A stretch of DNA of 34,300 nucleotides from Propionibacterium sp. (GCA_012839035.1 DUOB01000020.1:1-34300), one strand, 5' to 3'. Counted from the first letter of the stretch, positions 7,960-16,235 are shown. Made by a program: numbers and translations. Notes: a model not told the origin generated them from the sequence alone.

Positions 7960-8934
7960 ATGTGCGCGGAGCTCACCCCCAAGCTGCGCCGCGTGCATTT
8001 CACAAGCGCCGACACGGATGAGGCCGAGGCCTTCCTGACCGAACTCCGGCGGACTCCGGTCCGCCTCACCGGCCTGCTCCCGGGACGCCCGCTCCGGCAC
8101 CACGTGGTCTCCACCCCTGAGGTGGCGTTCAGCAAGGTCGACTATCCACCCCTGCTCGAGGTCAACATCGAGCCACTGCCGTCGGTCGTGGTCGTCGAGG
8201 TGCTGTCCGGGCAGATGGAACGCCAGACGCGCGGCGAAAGCACGGTATTCCCGACGGGCTCGCTGAGCATGTTCGCCCGCCCGGCAGAGGCCATCCGCTC
8301 CATCGCCAGGGACGCAAGCATCCGCTCCACGACCATCAACGCCGCGGCGCTGTCCACCCTGGTGGCCGGTCCCGCGGGGGATCCACTCATCTTCACCGAC
8401 CGCGACCCCGTCTCCGCCTCGGCCGCAACCGTCTGGCAGCGCACCGCAGCCTATGTCCGGCGGCTGCTGGCGAACCCCGAGATCGACATCCAGCCGCTGG
8501 TCATGGACGCCGCGATCCGCGTGTTGGCCGCCGCCACGATCAGCACTTTTCCCAACACGTGGCCCCAGAGTCCCGGCGCGCTGGATCGGCGCGATGCCCA
8601 TCCGGCCGTGTTGCGGCGAGCGATCTCGTTCATCGAGACCAACCCGGCCGAGCCGATCACGGTGACACAGATTGCCGAGGCCGCTGGCGCGTCGGCCCGC
8701 GCCGTCCAGATCGCCTTCCGTCGCCACCTCGACACGACGCCGATGGCCTACCTGCGTCGAGTCCGGCTGGCCGGGGCCCACGAGGAGCTCCTGGCTCGCG
8801 ATCCGCAAACCACCACAGTTGCCGAGATCGCCGCCCAGTGGGGTTTCCCGGATCAGAGCCGGTTCACCGGCGCCTATCGGTCAAGTTACGGGTGTACGCC
8901 GGGCCAAACCCTTCGAGGTGACACCGCGCCCTGA
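7960..8934 (+). CDS. AraC-family transcriptional regulator (second of a divergent pair)
   Basis: A 324-residue protein with the same architecture as its divergent neighbour: an N-terminal AraC_binding_2-type domain and a C-terminal HTH_18 domain with FIETNPAEPITV...IAEAAGASARAVQIAFRRH and WGFPDQSRFTGAYRSSYGCTP. By eye the DNA-binding domains share about 30 identities over about 80 positions, so the pair probably arose by duplication. The ATG at 7960 is preferred over upstream in-frame starts because the upstream residues are Pro-rich and unlike the family; an AAGGGA element lies upstream but at non-ideal distance. Effector unknown. Confidence 0.88.
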   Translation: MCAELTPKLRRVHFTSADTDEAEAFLTELRRTPVRLTGLLPGRPLRHHVVSTPEVAFSKVDYPPLLEVNIEPLPSVVVVEVLSGQMERQTRGESTVFPTGSLSMFARPAEAIRSIARDASIRSTTINAAALSTLVAGPAGDPLIFTDRDPVSASAATVWQRTAAYVRRLLANPEIDIQPLVMDAAIRVLAAATISTFPNTWPQSPGALDRRDAHPAVLRRAISFIETNPAEPITVTQIAEAAGASARAVQIAFRRHLDTTPMAYLRRVRLAGAHEELLARDPQTTTVAEIAAQWGFPDQSRFTGAYRSSYGCTPGQTLRGDTAP

Positions 8935-8936
8935 GC

Positions 8937-8973
8937 CTGAGCTGGTGTCCCGGAACCTGCGTTGTCAGCTCAG
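8937..8973. terminator. Inverted repeat between convergent AraC and deaminase genes
   Basis: CTGAGCTG (8937-8944) and CAGCTCAG (8966-8973) form a perfect 8-bp stem around a 21-base loop, directly after one stop codon and overlapping the other. A shared bidirectional terminator is plausible. Confidence 0.35.
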
Positions 8974-9461
8974 CCGGTGAAACGGGCCGCGTGCAGGGCC
9001 CGCACCCGCTCGGCCAGTCGCGGCTCGGGTCCGTCGTGGGGTACGCCGGGTGCCACCACACCGATCGGCAGCATCGCCACCGGGCCGGATGTGGCACCGA
9101 ACTCCGTCAACCAGTCAGCCAGTTGGGCGGACGACGACGCATAGACGATTCGCCCCAGTCCCACCCACGCATGCGCGGCCGCACACATCGGGCAGTGCTC
9201 ACCGGACGTATAGACCGTGGCCGCGGCGCGCTCCTCCGGGCTCAGATGCTCGGCGGCCCAGCGGGCGAGGGCGAACTCCGGATGCTGGGTCCGGTCGCCA
9301 CCGGAGACCCGGTTGTGGTCCTCGGCCAGCACGGTCCCGTCGCCAGCAACGAGCACAGACCCGAACGGCTCGTCACCGATGGCCAGCGCAGCCTCGGCCA
9401 GCTCGACCGCCCGTTGCAGGTGCGCAAACTCCTCGTCGGACAAAGCCAGTGAATCGGTCAT
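8970..9461 (-). CDS. Nucleoside/cytidine deaminase-family protein
   Basis: A 163-residue zinc-dependent deaminase of the cytidine/guanine/tRNA-adenosine deaminase superfamily. The zinc/proton-shuttle motif appears as THPEFALA (His and catalytic Glu) and the two Cys ligands as GEHCPMCAAAH. HPE instead of the common HAE and EHCxxC instead of PCxxC suggest a divergent branch, probably acting on a free nucleobase or nucleoside rather than tRNA. The ATG at 9461 follows GGAGAGGG on the minus strand at a good distance. The gene converges on the AraC gene and is transcribed alone or with whatever is read from 9462 upward. Confidence 0.85.
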   Translation of the reverse strand: MTDSLALSDEEFAHLQRAVELAEAALAIGDEPFGSVLVAGDGTVLAEDHNRVSGGDRTQHPEFALARWAAEHLSPEERAAATVYTSGEHCPMCAAAHAWVGLGRIVYASSSAQLADWLTEFGATSGPVAMLPIGVVAPGVPHDGPEPRLAERVRALHAARFTG

Positions 9462-9635
9462 GAGTGCCCTCTCCGTCGTGGTCGGGTACGCCGTCACCCT
9501 AGCGACGGCACCAAGCTGCCGAGTGCCACCAGGATTGGCGGCCAGATGCATGCACGGCCGGCAAAACCCCCAGTCGCGAGAGTCCGCCCCGATCTGGGTG
9601 CCAACTTTGGTCTGACCAACCTGTTTGAGCGCTGC

Positions 9636-10658
9636 TCAGACGCCCTGCGTCGGGCCCTCGGTGTTGATCAGGACCACGACCGCGTCAGCGGGGAGCTCGA
9701 ACGCCTCATCGGCGAGCGCGGCCCGGAGACCGGCGAGCGTGGCCGCCCCGCACGGGCCCGTGGCGATCCCCTCCTCGTCGAGCTCGACCAGCGCCGCCCT
9801 GACCTGGTCGTCGATCACCGCCACGGCCGCGTCGCACCCATCGCGCAGGACGGGCCACGCCGACGCCGAGGGCGTCGCACAGTTCAGTCCCGCGAGGATC
9901 GTGGTGCCGGTGCGGACGGAGGTCAGCTCCCCGGCGGTCAGGCTGGCCAGCACACAGGCGGCGCCCTCCGGCTCCACGGTGAGCACCGTGGGCCGGACCC
10001 GGTCGCCGGGCTGGCGATAGTGCCGCACGACGGCTTCCGCGAGTGAGCCGACCCCGACGGGCACGGCGATCAGATCCGGGGCCCGACCCAGTTCCTCGTC
10101 GATCTCCAACAGCAGCGTGCGATAGCCGGCGACGATCCAGGCCGGGACTTCGGCGTACCCCTCCCACGCCGTGTCCTGCACCAGCTCCCGTCCCGGGCCG
10201 GCGGCCGCGTACTCACGCGCCGTCTCGACGGCATCGTCATACCGCCCCTCAACCTTGATGACCCAGGCACCCTCGCCCGCGATCAGGTCGACCGTCCGGC
10301 GCGAGGCGTTGTCGGGGACGAAGATGATGGCGGGTACGCCGAAGTGGCGCGCCATGCGAGCGACTGCCCGGCCGTGGTTCCCTTCGGTGGCGGTGACGAG
10401 CGCCGCTCCCGGATGCCGGTCCTGCACCTGGTGACAGGCCCAGGAGGCGCCCAGGATCTTGAACGCCGGCAGGCCGAGTCGTTGGGACTCGTCCTTGACC
10501 CAGACCTCGGCCACTCCCAACTCGGTGGCGAGCCCGGGGGCCGGTCGCAGCGGCGTGGGGCGATAGTCCGGCAGGGTCCGATGGAAGTCACGCGCGTCAC
10601 CGGCGGCGGGTTCGGCGGTCCACTGTCGGGCCCGGGGTGCGAAATGCGGGAAAACCAT
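9636..10658 (-). CDS. Diaminopropionate ammonia-lyase-like PLP enzyme
   Basis: A 340-residue fold-type II PLP enzyme. The motif DYRPTPL near residues 31-37 and KDESQRLGLPAFKILG match diaminopropionate ammonia-lyase and the related threonine dehydratase group; the PLP lysine would be Lys67. The phosphate loop follows in the VPVGVGSL region, and EGNHGRAVA is typical of dehydratases. The expected reaction is alpha,beta-elimination of an amino acid giving pyruvate or a keto acid and ammonia. It is somewhat shorter than the E. coli enzyme. The start at ATG 10658 is preferred; a GTG at 10727 would add 23 basic residues and would overlap the divergent ArsR promoter. Confidence 0.82.
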   Translation of the reverse strand: MVFPHFAPRARQWTAEPAAGDARDFHRTLPDYRPTPLRPAPGLATELGVAEVWVKDESQRLGLPAFKILGASWACHQVQDRHPGAALVTATEGNHGRAVARMARHFGVPAIIFVPDNASRRTVDLIAGEGAWVIKVEGRYDDAVETAREYAAAGPGRELVQDTAWEGYAEVPAWIVAGYRTLLLEIDEELGRAPDLIAVPVGVGSLAEAVVRHYRQPGDRVRPTVLTVEPEGAACVLASLTAGELTSVRTGTTILAGLNCATPSASAWPVLRDGCDAAVAVIDDQVRAALVELDEEGIATGPCGAATLAGLRAALADEAFELPADAVVVLINTEGPTQGV

Positions 10659-10704
10659 TGCGTCATCGTGGCAGATCGAGCGAACGCGCCGCTCTCCACC
10701 ACCC

Positions 10705-10734
10705 TTGACACGTGACTTTTTAGTCACCTATCGT
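10705..10734 (+). promoter_or_regulatory. ArsR-operon promoter with operator in the spacer
   Basis: TTGACA (10705-10710), an 18-base spacer and TATCGT (10729-10734) precede the ATG at 10742 by 7 bases. The spacer contains the perfect inverted repeat GTGACT (10712-10717) TTTT AGTCAC (10722-10727), placed so that a bound repressor would block RNA polymerase. Confidence 0.7.
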
Positions 10735-10741
10735 TGAGGTC

Positions 10742-11155
10742 ATGGACGACGACCTCGTGTTCAAGGCGCTGGCGGACTCAACCCGCCGGTTGCTCCTGGA
10801 CGCGCTTTTCGAGCGGGACGGCCGCTCGCTCGCGGAGCTGGAAGCAGTGGTCGCCGCCCATGACATCGAGATGACCCGGTTCGGGGTGGCGAAACATTTG
10901 CGCCTGCTCGAGTCCGCCGGGCTCGTCAACTCCCGCAAACAGGGGCGGGAGAAGCTGCACCACCTCAACCCGGTGCCGATCCGAGCCATCCACGAGCGAT
11001 GGATCGGACGGTTCCTGGACGATGACGAGACGATGGCCCGCCGCGCCACCGAGCGAGCGGTCATCGCCTCAAGCCTGCTCGACCTCCAACGCCGCCTCGA
11101 CGGTGGCCAGACCCATCCTCCGACAAACCCACCCGAAGAGAGGCCACGGCCATGA
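10742..11155 (+). CDS. ArsR-family winged-helix repressor
   Basis: A 137-residue regulator with an ArsR/SmtB-type winged helix over residues 4-85 (FKALADSTRRLLLDALF, then GVAKHLRLLESAGLV as recognition helix). No Cys-rich metal site (CxC) is visible, so it belongs to the ArsR branch that is paired with SRPBCC proteins rather than the arsenic/zinc sensors. The C-terminal 40 residues are extended and Pro-rich. The stop overlaps the ATG of the next gene (ATGA at 11152), giving translational coupling. The dyad in its own promoter suggests autorepression. The message is probably leaderless. Confidence 0.9.
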   Translation: MDDDLVFKALADSTRRLLLDALFERDGRSLAELEAVVAAHDIEMTRFGVAKHLRLLESAGLVNSRKQGREKLHHLNPVPIRAIHERWIGRFLDDDETMARRATERAVIASSLLDLQRRLDGGQTHPPTNPPEERPRP

Positions 11156-11637
11156 GCAACGACAACGTGCAGATCTACAGCATCTATATCAAGGCGCCCG
11201 CGCAGCAGGTGTGGGACGCGATTACGCAGTCCGAATACACGACCCGCTGGGGATACGGCGGCGGGATCGAAATCGACCCGCAGGTCGGCGGCCGCTATCG
11301 CAACACCTCCACCGAGGAGATGAAAGCGATGGGCATGGGTGAGGACGCAGTGGTGGGCGAGGTCCTCGACATCGATCCGCCGAAGCGCCTGACCCTCGCC
11401 TGGCAGCCGACCTGGCATCCCGAGTCCGAGCCGACGCGGCTGACCTGGGAATTGACCGAGTACCCGAGCGGACTCACGTTCGTGAAGCTGACCCACGATG
11501 TCAGCGCGGCACCCGAATACGCGGCCGAGGTCGCCGGTGGCCATGATCCCGGCACGGGCGGCGGGGGCTGGCCGTGGTGCCTCGCCGGCCTCAAGACCCT
11601 GCTGGAGACCGGGCAGTCGATGGACGAACCGGCCTGA
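11152..11637 (+). CDS. SRPBCC/AHSA1-domain protein
   Basis: A 161-residue START-like (SRPBCC) protein of the AHSA1 group, starting with the typical YSIYIKAPAQQVWDAITQSEYTTRWGY and containing VGGRYR, EVLDIDPPKRLTLAW and LTWELTEY. The fold makes a deep hydrophobic ligand pocket; most bacterial members have no proven activity. Pairing with an ArsR regulator in a two-gene operon is a recurrent arrangement, where the SRPBCC protein is thought to bind or respond to the small molecule that relieves repression. It ends 123 bases before the convergent MacB-like permease gene. Confidence 0.9.
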   Translation: MSNDNVQIYSIYIKAPAQQVWDAITQSEYTTRWGYGGGIEIDPQVGGRYRNTSTEEMKAMGMGEDAVVGEVLDIDPPKRLTLAWQPTWHPESEPTRLTWELTEYPSGLTFVKLTHDVSAAPEYAAEVAGGHDPGTGGGGWPWCLAGLKTLLETGQSMDEPA

Positions 11638-11640
11638 TCG

Positions 11641-11686
11641 GATCGAGACAAACCCGATCGAGACAAAACCCGATCGAAACAAATCC
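11641..11686. repeat. Three tandem 15-16-base units
   Basis: Units at 11641-11655, 11656-11671 and 11672-11686 share GATCGAGACAAA-CCC with small changes (one inserted A, then GAAAC and TCC). They lie directly after the SRPBCC stop in a convergent intergenic gap. Confidence 0.7.
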
Positions 11687-11698
11687 GGTCGGGGCGAG

Positions 11699-11727
11699 CG
11701 GGCCGTGCGGCATGGCTGCGCGGCCCG
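11699..11727. terminator. Bidirectional hairpin between SRPBCC and ABC permease genes
   Basis: Positions 11699-11711 pair with 11715-11727 over 13 pairs (two G-T wobbles) with an ATG triloop. It sits midway between convergent genes. Confidence 0.65.
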
Positions 11728-11760
11728 TTGCGCTGTCCTGTCCGTCCTCCCGGTCGCTGC

Positions 11761-12969
11761 CTATTCGTAGCGCAGCGCGTCGATCGGGCTCAGTTTCGCC
11801 GCCTTGTTCGCCGGCAGCAGCCCGAACACGACCCCGATCAGGGACGAGAACAACACCGCGATGATCGTCACCGGAATCGACAGGACGAACTCATATTTGA
11901 GGATGGCGGCAACGAGGGCGGTGAGCGCGTACGCGAACACGATCCCGATGATCCCGCCCAGGGAGGTGAGGACCATGCTCTCGATCAGGAATTGCTGCAG
12001 GATCCGGCCGCGGGTGGCACCGAGCGCCTTGCGTACGCCAATCTCCCGCGTCCGCTCGGCGACGGAGACGAGCATGATGTTCATGACCCCGATGCCGCCG
12101 ACCAGGAGTGATATCGCGGCGATGCCGCCGATGATCGCGGTCATGATCGAGGTGATCGACGAAATCTCCTCCTCGAGCTGACGCATGTCGGTCGGCTTGA
12201 ACAGCGCCTCCTCCGGATTCACCACCAACGTCTCGTTGAGATAGTCCGCGGCGTTCTGACCAGCCTCCGTCACATGTTCGACATCGGTGGCCACCACGGC
12301 GAACTGGGAGAAGGAGACGGCCCCCGGATACAACGACTCCCAGGCCGTCATGGGCACGAAGCACGTCTGCATGGTGAAGCCGAGCGTCGACTGCTCCTCC
12401 ACGACGCCGATCACCCGGACCGGCTGGCGGTTGAGCTCGATCACTTTGCCGATTGCCTCGTCCGGCGAGGCGAAGAGCTGCGTGGCAGTGTCCTGGCCGA
12501 GCACGATCACCTGGGCCGCACGATCGACATCGTCCTGCTCAATCAGCCGACCGGCCACGGGGACGAGGTTGTTCAGTTCGAAGATCTCGAGGTCACCGGC
12601 GCGGATGTAGACCCCTTCCGCCTTCTTCGAACCGCTCACGATGTCACTCATATCCATGCGCTGTTCGATGAAGCTCTTGACATAGGGGAGTTGTCGGATG
12701 CGCTCCACATCGACCGGCCGAATCTGGGGCGGAGTGAGCATCGGCCCCGTCAGACTGCTGCTCCCCGGCGGTCCGAACTCCATGGTCACCATGGCCTTGT
12801 TGCCGCCGGAGACGGAGTTCTTGAGCTGCTGTTCGCCCATCTGTCCGATCGCCACGATCGTGATGATCGAGCCCACGCCGATGATGATGCCGAGCATGGT
12901 CAGGATGGAGCGCATCTTGTGCGCCATGATCGACGACAGCGCCATCCGGAAGCTCTCGATGACATTCAT
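11761..12969 (-). CDS. MacB-like ABC transporter permease
   Basis: A 402-residue FtsX/MacB-type permease. There is one N-terminal transmembrane helix (about 20-42, TMLGIIIGVGSIITIVAIG), a large extracytoplasmic MacB_PCD domain (about 45-275), and three C-terminal helices with the conserved SVAERTREIGVRKALGAT loop between them. Together with the upstream ATPase and HlyD-type adaptor it forms a tripartite-like mechanotransmission exporter. In Gram-positive bacteria such YknXYZ-like complexes export peptides, toxins or antimicrobials. Its ATG overlaps the ATPase stop in ATGA. Substrate unknown. Confidence 0.93.
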   Translation of the reverse strand: MNVIESFRMALSSIMAHKMRSILTMLGIIIGVGSIITIVAIGQMGEQQLKNSVSGGNKAMVTMEFGPPGSSSLTGPMLTPPQIRPVDVERIRQLPYVKSFIEQRMDMSDIVSGSKKAEGVYIRAGDLEIFELNNLVPVAGRLIEQDDVDRAAQVIVLGQDTATQLFASPDEAIGKVIELNRQPVRVIGVVEEQSTLGFTMQTCFVPMTAWESLYPGAVSFSQFAVVATDVEHVTEAGQNAADYLNETLVVNPEEALFKPTDMRQLEEEISSITSIMTAIIGGIAAISLLVGGIGVMNIMLVSVAERTREIGVRKALGATRGRILQQFLIESMVLTSLGGIIGIVFAYALTALVAAILKYEFVLSIPVTIIAVLFSSLIGVVFGLLPANKAAKLSPIDALRYE

Positions 12970-13655
12970 CGGATGGCCTCGTCGGACTCGATCCGCCCGT
13001 CCCTGATGCGCACGATCCTGTTGGCGTGCTGGGCGATTTCCTGTTCGTGGGTGATCATGATGATGGTCGTCCCCTCGGCGTTGAGGCGGCGGAAGAGATC
13101 CATGATCTGCCCGCTGGTTGCCGTGTCGAGCGCCCCGGTGGGCTCATCGGCGAGGATGAACCGCGGGTTGGTCGAGATGGCGCGGGCGATGGCCACGCGC
13201 TGCTTCTCGCCACCGGACAGCTGGGTCGGCAGTGCGCGATATTTTGCGCTCAGCCCCACGCGGTCCAAGGATCTCTCAGCGATGTTGCGCCGATCGGCAC
13301 GCGTGCGGCCGGCATAGATCAGCGGCAGCTCGACGTTGGCGACCGCGGTGGAGCGGGCGAGCAGGAAGAAGTGCTGGAAGACGAATCCGATCGACTCGTT
13401 GCGGAGCCTGGCGATCTGTCGTTCGCTGAGTTCGTGGACGGGTTTGCCCTCCACGAAGTACGAGCCGGACGTGGGCTTGTCGAGCGTCCCGATGATGTTC
13501 ATCAGCGTCGACTTGCCCGAACCGGAGGGGCCCATGATCGAGACGAACTCCCCCTTCCGGACATCCAGCGACACGTCCTTGAGGACGTGGAGGGCCAGGT
13601 CACCGGTCCCGAAGACCTTGTTGATCTTGTCCAGGGACAGGATGCCGTTGGTCAT
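12966..13655 (-). CDS. MacB/LolD-like ABC transporter ATPase
   Basis: A 229-residue nucleotide-binding protein with Walker A GPSGSGKST (residues 42-50), signature LSGGEKQRVAIARA and Walker B RFILADEPT, followed by the H-loop MITHEQEIA. It powers the permease encoded immediately downstream. Start and stop overlap the flanking genes by 4 bases at both ends (ATGA), so adaptor, ATPase and permease are translationally coupled in one operon. Confidence 0.95.
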   Translation of the reverse strand: MTNGILSLDKINKVFGTGDLALHVLKDVSLDVRKGEFVSIMGPSGSGKSTLMNIIGTLDKPTSGSYFVEGKPVHELSERQIARLRNESIGFVFQHFFLLARSTAVANVELPLIYAGRTRADRRNIAERSLDRVGLSAKYRALPTQLSGGEKQRVAIARAISTNPRFILADEPTGALDTATSGQIMDLFRRLNAEGTTIIMITHEQEIAQHANRIVRIRDGRIESDEAIR

Positions 13656-14776
13656 CGGATGACTTCCATCCCCTCCGTGGTGGCCGCATCAGGGTTGAGC
13701 AGGATCTCCGTGCGATCCTCGAGTTCCGAGGTGATCACGATGCGCCCGTCCTCCTCGGGCCCCACACTCACCGGCTGCTTCGTGAGCTGGCCGGCCTCCA
13801 CGATGAACACATAGTGGTCGCCCGTCGCATCCCGCTGCACCGCTGCCGCGGGCACGTGGAACGACTCGCTCGCCGTGGGTGCGACCTCGAGGAAGAGAGT
13901 GTTGCCGGGCACCAGACCGTCCTGGGTGTCGAGCTTGGCGATGAACTCATAGTGGGCCTGCCCGCCTTCCTGACCGACCTGGGTCTCCATCGGGAAGGTG
14001 CTGACGTAGGTGATGGTCCCGCGCCACTCCTTGCCGGGCAATGCCTTGCTCGTCGCCTTGAACGGCTGCTCCTGCTGGATCTGCGCCCGCTGCAACTCCG
14101 TCAAGGAGCCCCTGATCTCATAGGGCAGATTGGAGACGACACGGATGAGCGGCTTGGTCGCCGCACCCTGGGCGACCGCATTGCGTTCGTCCTCGTTGAC
14201 CATTTCCACAATGCCGTCGAAGTTGGAACGGACAGACAGGGCGGCCACTTGGTTGTTGATCTCTTCGATGTCCAGCTCGGCGAGCCGCACTTCCGTCCGA
14301 GTTGCCTCGAGCTGTTCCCGCACCTGGTCGCGCTGGGTCCGCAGTTGGTCCTCGGTCTCGGCCGGCGCGTTCTTGAGATCCTTCTCCGCGTCCGCCAGCG
14401 ACTTCTCCAGCGCGGTGACCTTGCGCTTGGCGCTGTCCATCTGGACTCGGGTCTTCTCCTGTTGGATCGTCAGCGCCTGGTTGGAATAGTTGTAGAGCTC
14501 GTCGTCCTTCTTGACCTCGCTGCCCTGCACGACCTTGATCTCGTTGACCCGCCCCTTGGTGGCGTCCACATAGAAGTTCTCGGACTCCGCGGTGTTCACC
14601 GAACCGGAGATGAGTTGCCGGTCCGCGCTCTTGAGGCTGGCGACGGTCTCGATATCCATCGAGGCCACGGTGGCCTGTTGTCCTGCACCGAGCAGTTGGG
14701 GCAGCATCAACACCACCACGACCAATACGACGGCAGCGGCCACCACTCCACTGATGATCCAGTGCTTCTTGCGCAT
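13652..14776 (-). CDS. HlyD/MacA-like periplasmic-type adaptor of the export operon
   Basis: A 374-residue membrane-fusion-type protein. One N-terminal membrane anchor (about residues 7-29, rich in Val) is followed by a barrel/lipoyl segment, a charged coiled-coil hairpin (about 95-185, with QQEKTRVQMDSAKRKVTALE and repeated Glu/Lys/Gln), and C-terminal barrel domains. It resembles B. subtilis YknX. It should be extracytoplasmic and link the MacB-like permease to substrate or cell wall. The ATG at 14776 is preferred over a GTG 7 codons upstream because GAGAGGG is well placed and the anchor begins at once. First gene of the three-gene operon. Confidence 0.88.
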   Translation of the reverse strand: MRKKHWIISGVVAAAVVLVVVVLMLPQLLGAGQQATVASMDIETVASLKSADRQLISGSVNTAESENFYVDATKGRVNEIKVVQGSEVKKDDELYNYSNQALTIQQEKTRVQMDSAKRKVTALEKSLADAEKDLKNAPAETEDQLRTQRDQVREQLEATRTEVRLAELDIEEINNQVAALSVRSNFDGIVEMVNEDERNAVAQGAATKPLIRVVSNLPYEIRGSLTELQRAQIQQEQPFKATSKALPGKEWRGTITYVSTFPMETQVGQEGGQAHYEFIAKLDTQDGLVPGNTLFLEVAPTASESFHVPAAAVQRDATGDHYVFIVEAGQLTKQPVSVGPEEDGRIVITSELEDRTEILLNPDAATTEGMEVIR

Positions 14777-14959
14777 GGGCTTCCCTCTCGACCTCACCCG
14801 GGACCACTGGCGACAAACTGCCAGGACAGCGGGCCAACAGCCCCCGATCGAGCGATGCCCACCCCAGTAGAAGGAAACTTAGCCGGTCCCCTGCAGCCCA
14901 TCTCCCTGAGTGGACCCTGATAAGCCACCGAGCTTTTGCACGGGTTCCCGGGTCGGCAT

Positions 14960-15160
14960 CCGCGGAGCGCCGGACGTCGAGGGGATCGCCTTCCTCACGT
15001 CGTTCGGATTCGAAGAGCGCTGGTCGTCCGCAAACGCGCCATGGCTGCCGGCGGGACTTCGCTGCAGGAGCCTATCGACCAGGACTACGGCGGTCGCAGC
15101 GCCGGCGTCGCCGATGCCGAGGGGAACCAGTGGTCGATCGGCTCCTATCAAGGCGAGTAG
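14960..15160 (+). pseudogene. Decayed VOC (glyoxalase/bleomycin-resistance) gene
   Basis: Two pieces of one VOC-family protein are seen in different frames. In one frame GIAFLTSFGFEERWSS matches the N-terminal helix and strand of this family (usual form AIxFLxxAFGFEER). From about 15035 in another frame RAMAAGGTSLQEPIDQDYGG and VADAEGNQWSIGSY match its C-terminal end, closed by TAG at 15158. About 60-70 residues normally found between them are missing. So both an internal deletion and a frame change are present. No good start or ribosome-binding site remains. Judged a relic rather than a working gene; alignment was from memory of the family. Confidence 0.6.
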
Positions 15161-15189
15161 GTCGCCCTGCTTGGTCGTCGATCTCGTCA

Positions 15190-15378
15190 ACGTTGATGTG
15201 GACCTCGCCGCAGCCCCTGGCTCGTGGCGTGACGATCCAGGCGTGAGGCCTCATCGCTGAGGGTTCTCCGACGTGGGGGCACCCCCCTGAGCCGCCGCGC
15301 GCGCTGGGCGATCTGCTCCTCCGCCTCGTCGCGGGTCCACGAATCCTCAAGGAGATGCAGGGCGACCTTCGGGTGCGG
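15190..15378 (-). other. Coding-like in-frame extension after the dienelactone hydrolase stop
   Basis: After the TGA at 15379-15381 the same frame stays open for 63 codons until TGA at 15187-15189. Its first ~33 codons have G/C third positions like real genes and encode a charged helix-like stretch (LLEDSWTRDEAEEQIAQRA). There is no ATG or GTG start after the TGA. It may be a gene relic or chance; no family recognised. Confidence 0.3.
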
Positions 15379-16098
15379 TCAGCGGGTCGGCAGATGCTCA
15401 CCGAGCCATTCCGCCGTGCGGCACCACGCAAGACGGGAAGCCTCCGGGTGATGCAGCGGACCGTCGGGGTTGTCGAACGCGTGGTCCGCGCCTTCATAGG
15501 TATGGAAGGTGGTCGCAGGCTGCCGGGTGACCGCAGCCTCAACCCGGCGTACGGATTCGGCATCGATGTAGGAATCCGCCAGCCCGAAGTGGTGCAGGCT
15601 CGGGGCCTCGACCGTCATGGTGTCGACCAGCTCGCGCAGCGCGGAGCCATAGAAGTCGACCATCACATCCACCGCTTGGCCGCCCCCCTCGGCGGCCTCG
15701 AGATAGGCGGCCACCGTGAAGGCGAGCCCGCCGCCGAAGCAGAACCCGATGACGCCGGTCCCCGCGGTGACCTCGTCGAGCCCGCGCAGGTGCTCCACGG
15801 CGGAGGCCCCGTCGATGACCGCGGCGCCGCGATCCAGCTTGGCCATGGTCTCCATCGCCGGTTCGATCGGGGTGAACGGGAAGGGCCCGAGTTCGTCAAG
15901 CCGCCAATAGATTTCGGGCGCGAGGACGACATAGCCGGCGTCGGCCAGATCCTGCGCACGTCGGCGGATATAGCGAGTGATGCCGAAGATCTCCTGGAAC
16001 AGCACGAGCCCCGGGCCGGTTCCGCCTTCGGGGGTCCACAGGTGGGCAGGCATCTGCCCGCCGTCGTGGCTGGGGGCGGTCGTCGTTGAGTACGCCAT
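15379..16098 (-). CDS. Dienelactone hydrolase-family alpha/beta hydrolase
   Basis: A 239-residue protein of the dienelactone hydrolase family. The nucleophile elbow is GFCFGGG, with Cys as nucleophile as in this family. The acid lies in the DxYG/ADSYID region and the His in GADHAF. Such enzymes hydrolyse lactones or esters, classically in the beta-ketoadipate pathway, but most homologues have unknown substrates. The ATG at 16098 is chosen because the family sequence starts there; it has no ribosome-binding site, while TATCGT on the minus strand lies 7 bases before it (leaderless type). It is divergent from mutA, 137 bases away. Confidence 0.9.
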   Translation of the reverse strand: MAYSTTTAPSHDGGQMPAHLWTPEGGTGPGLVLFQEIFGITRYIRRRAQDLADAGYVVLAPEIYWRLDELGPFPFTPIEPAMETMAKLDRGAAVIDGASAVEHLRGLDEVTAGTGVIGFCFGGGLAFTVAAYLEAAEGGGQAVDVMVDFYGSALRELVDTMTVEAPSLHHFGLADSYIDAESVRRVEAAVTRQPATTFHTYEGADHAFDNPDGPLHHPEASRLAWCRTAEWLGEHLPTR

Positions 16099-16235
16099 GG
16101 CCCCGACGATAGCGACACCGAACCGGACCGCGCCGCTGCACAAATGATTCCTCCGAGCTGGGGATAACCGCACCGGGCGGGAAAGAGGATCGCTAAAGTG
16201 AGGCGCACTGGACCTAGTCGGAAGAGGCGTCACGC

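Noticed and set aside
13814..14920. 368-codon plus-strand frame opposite the HlyD-type gene
   Set aside because: Shadow frame without start signal or domains; the minus-strand adaptor has anchor, coiled coil and operon overlap.
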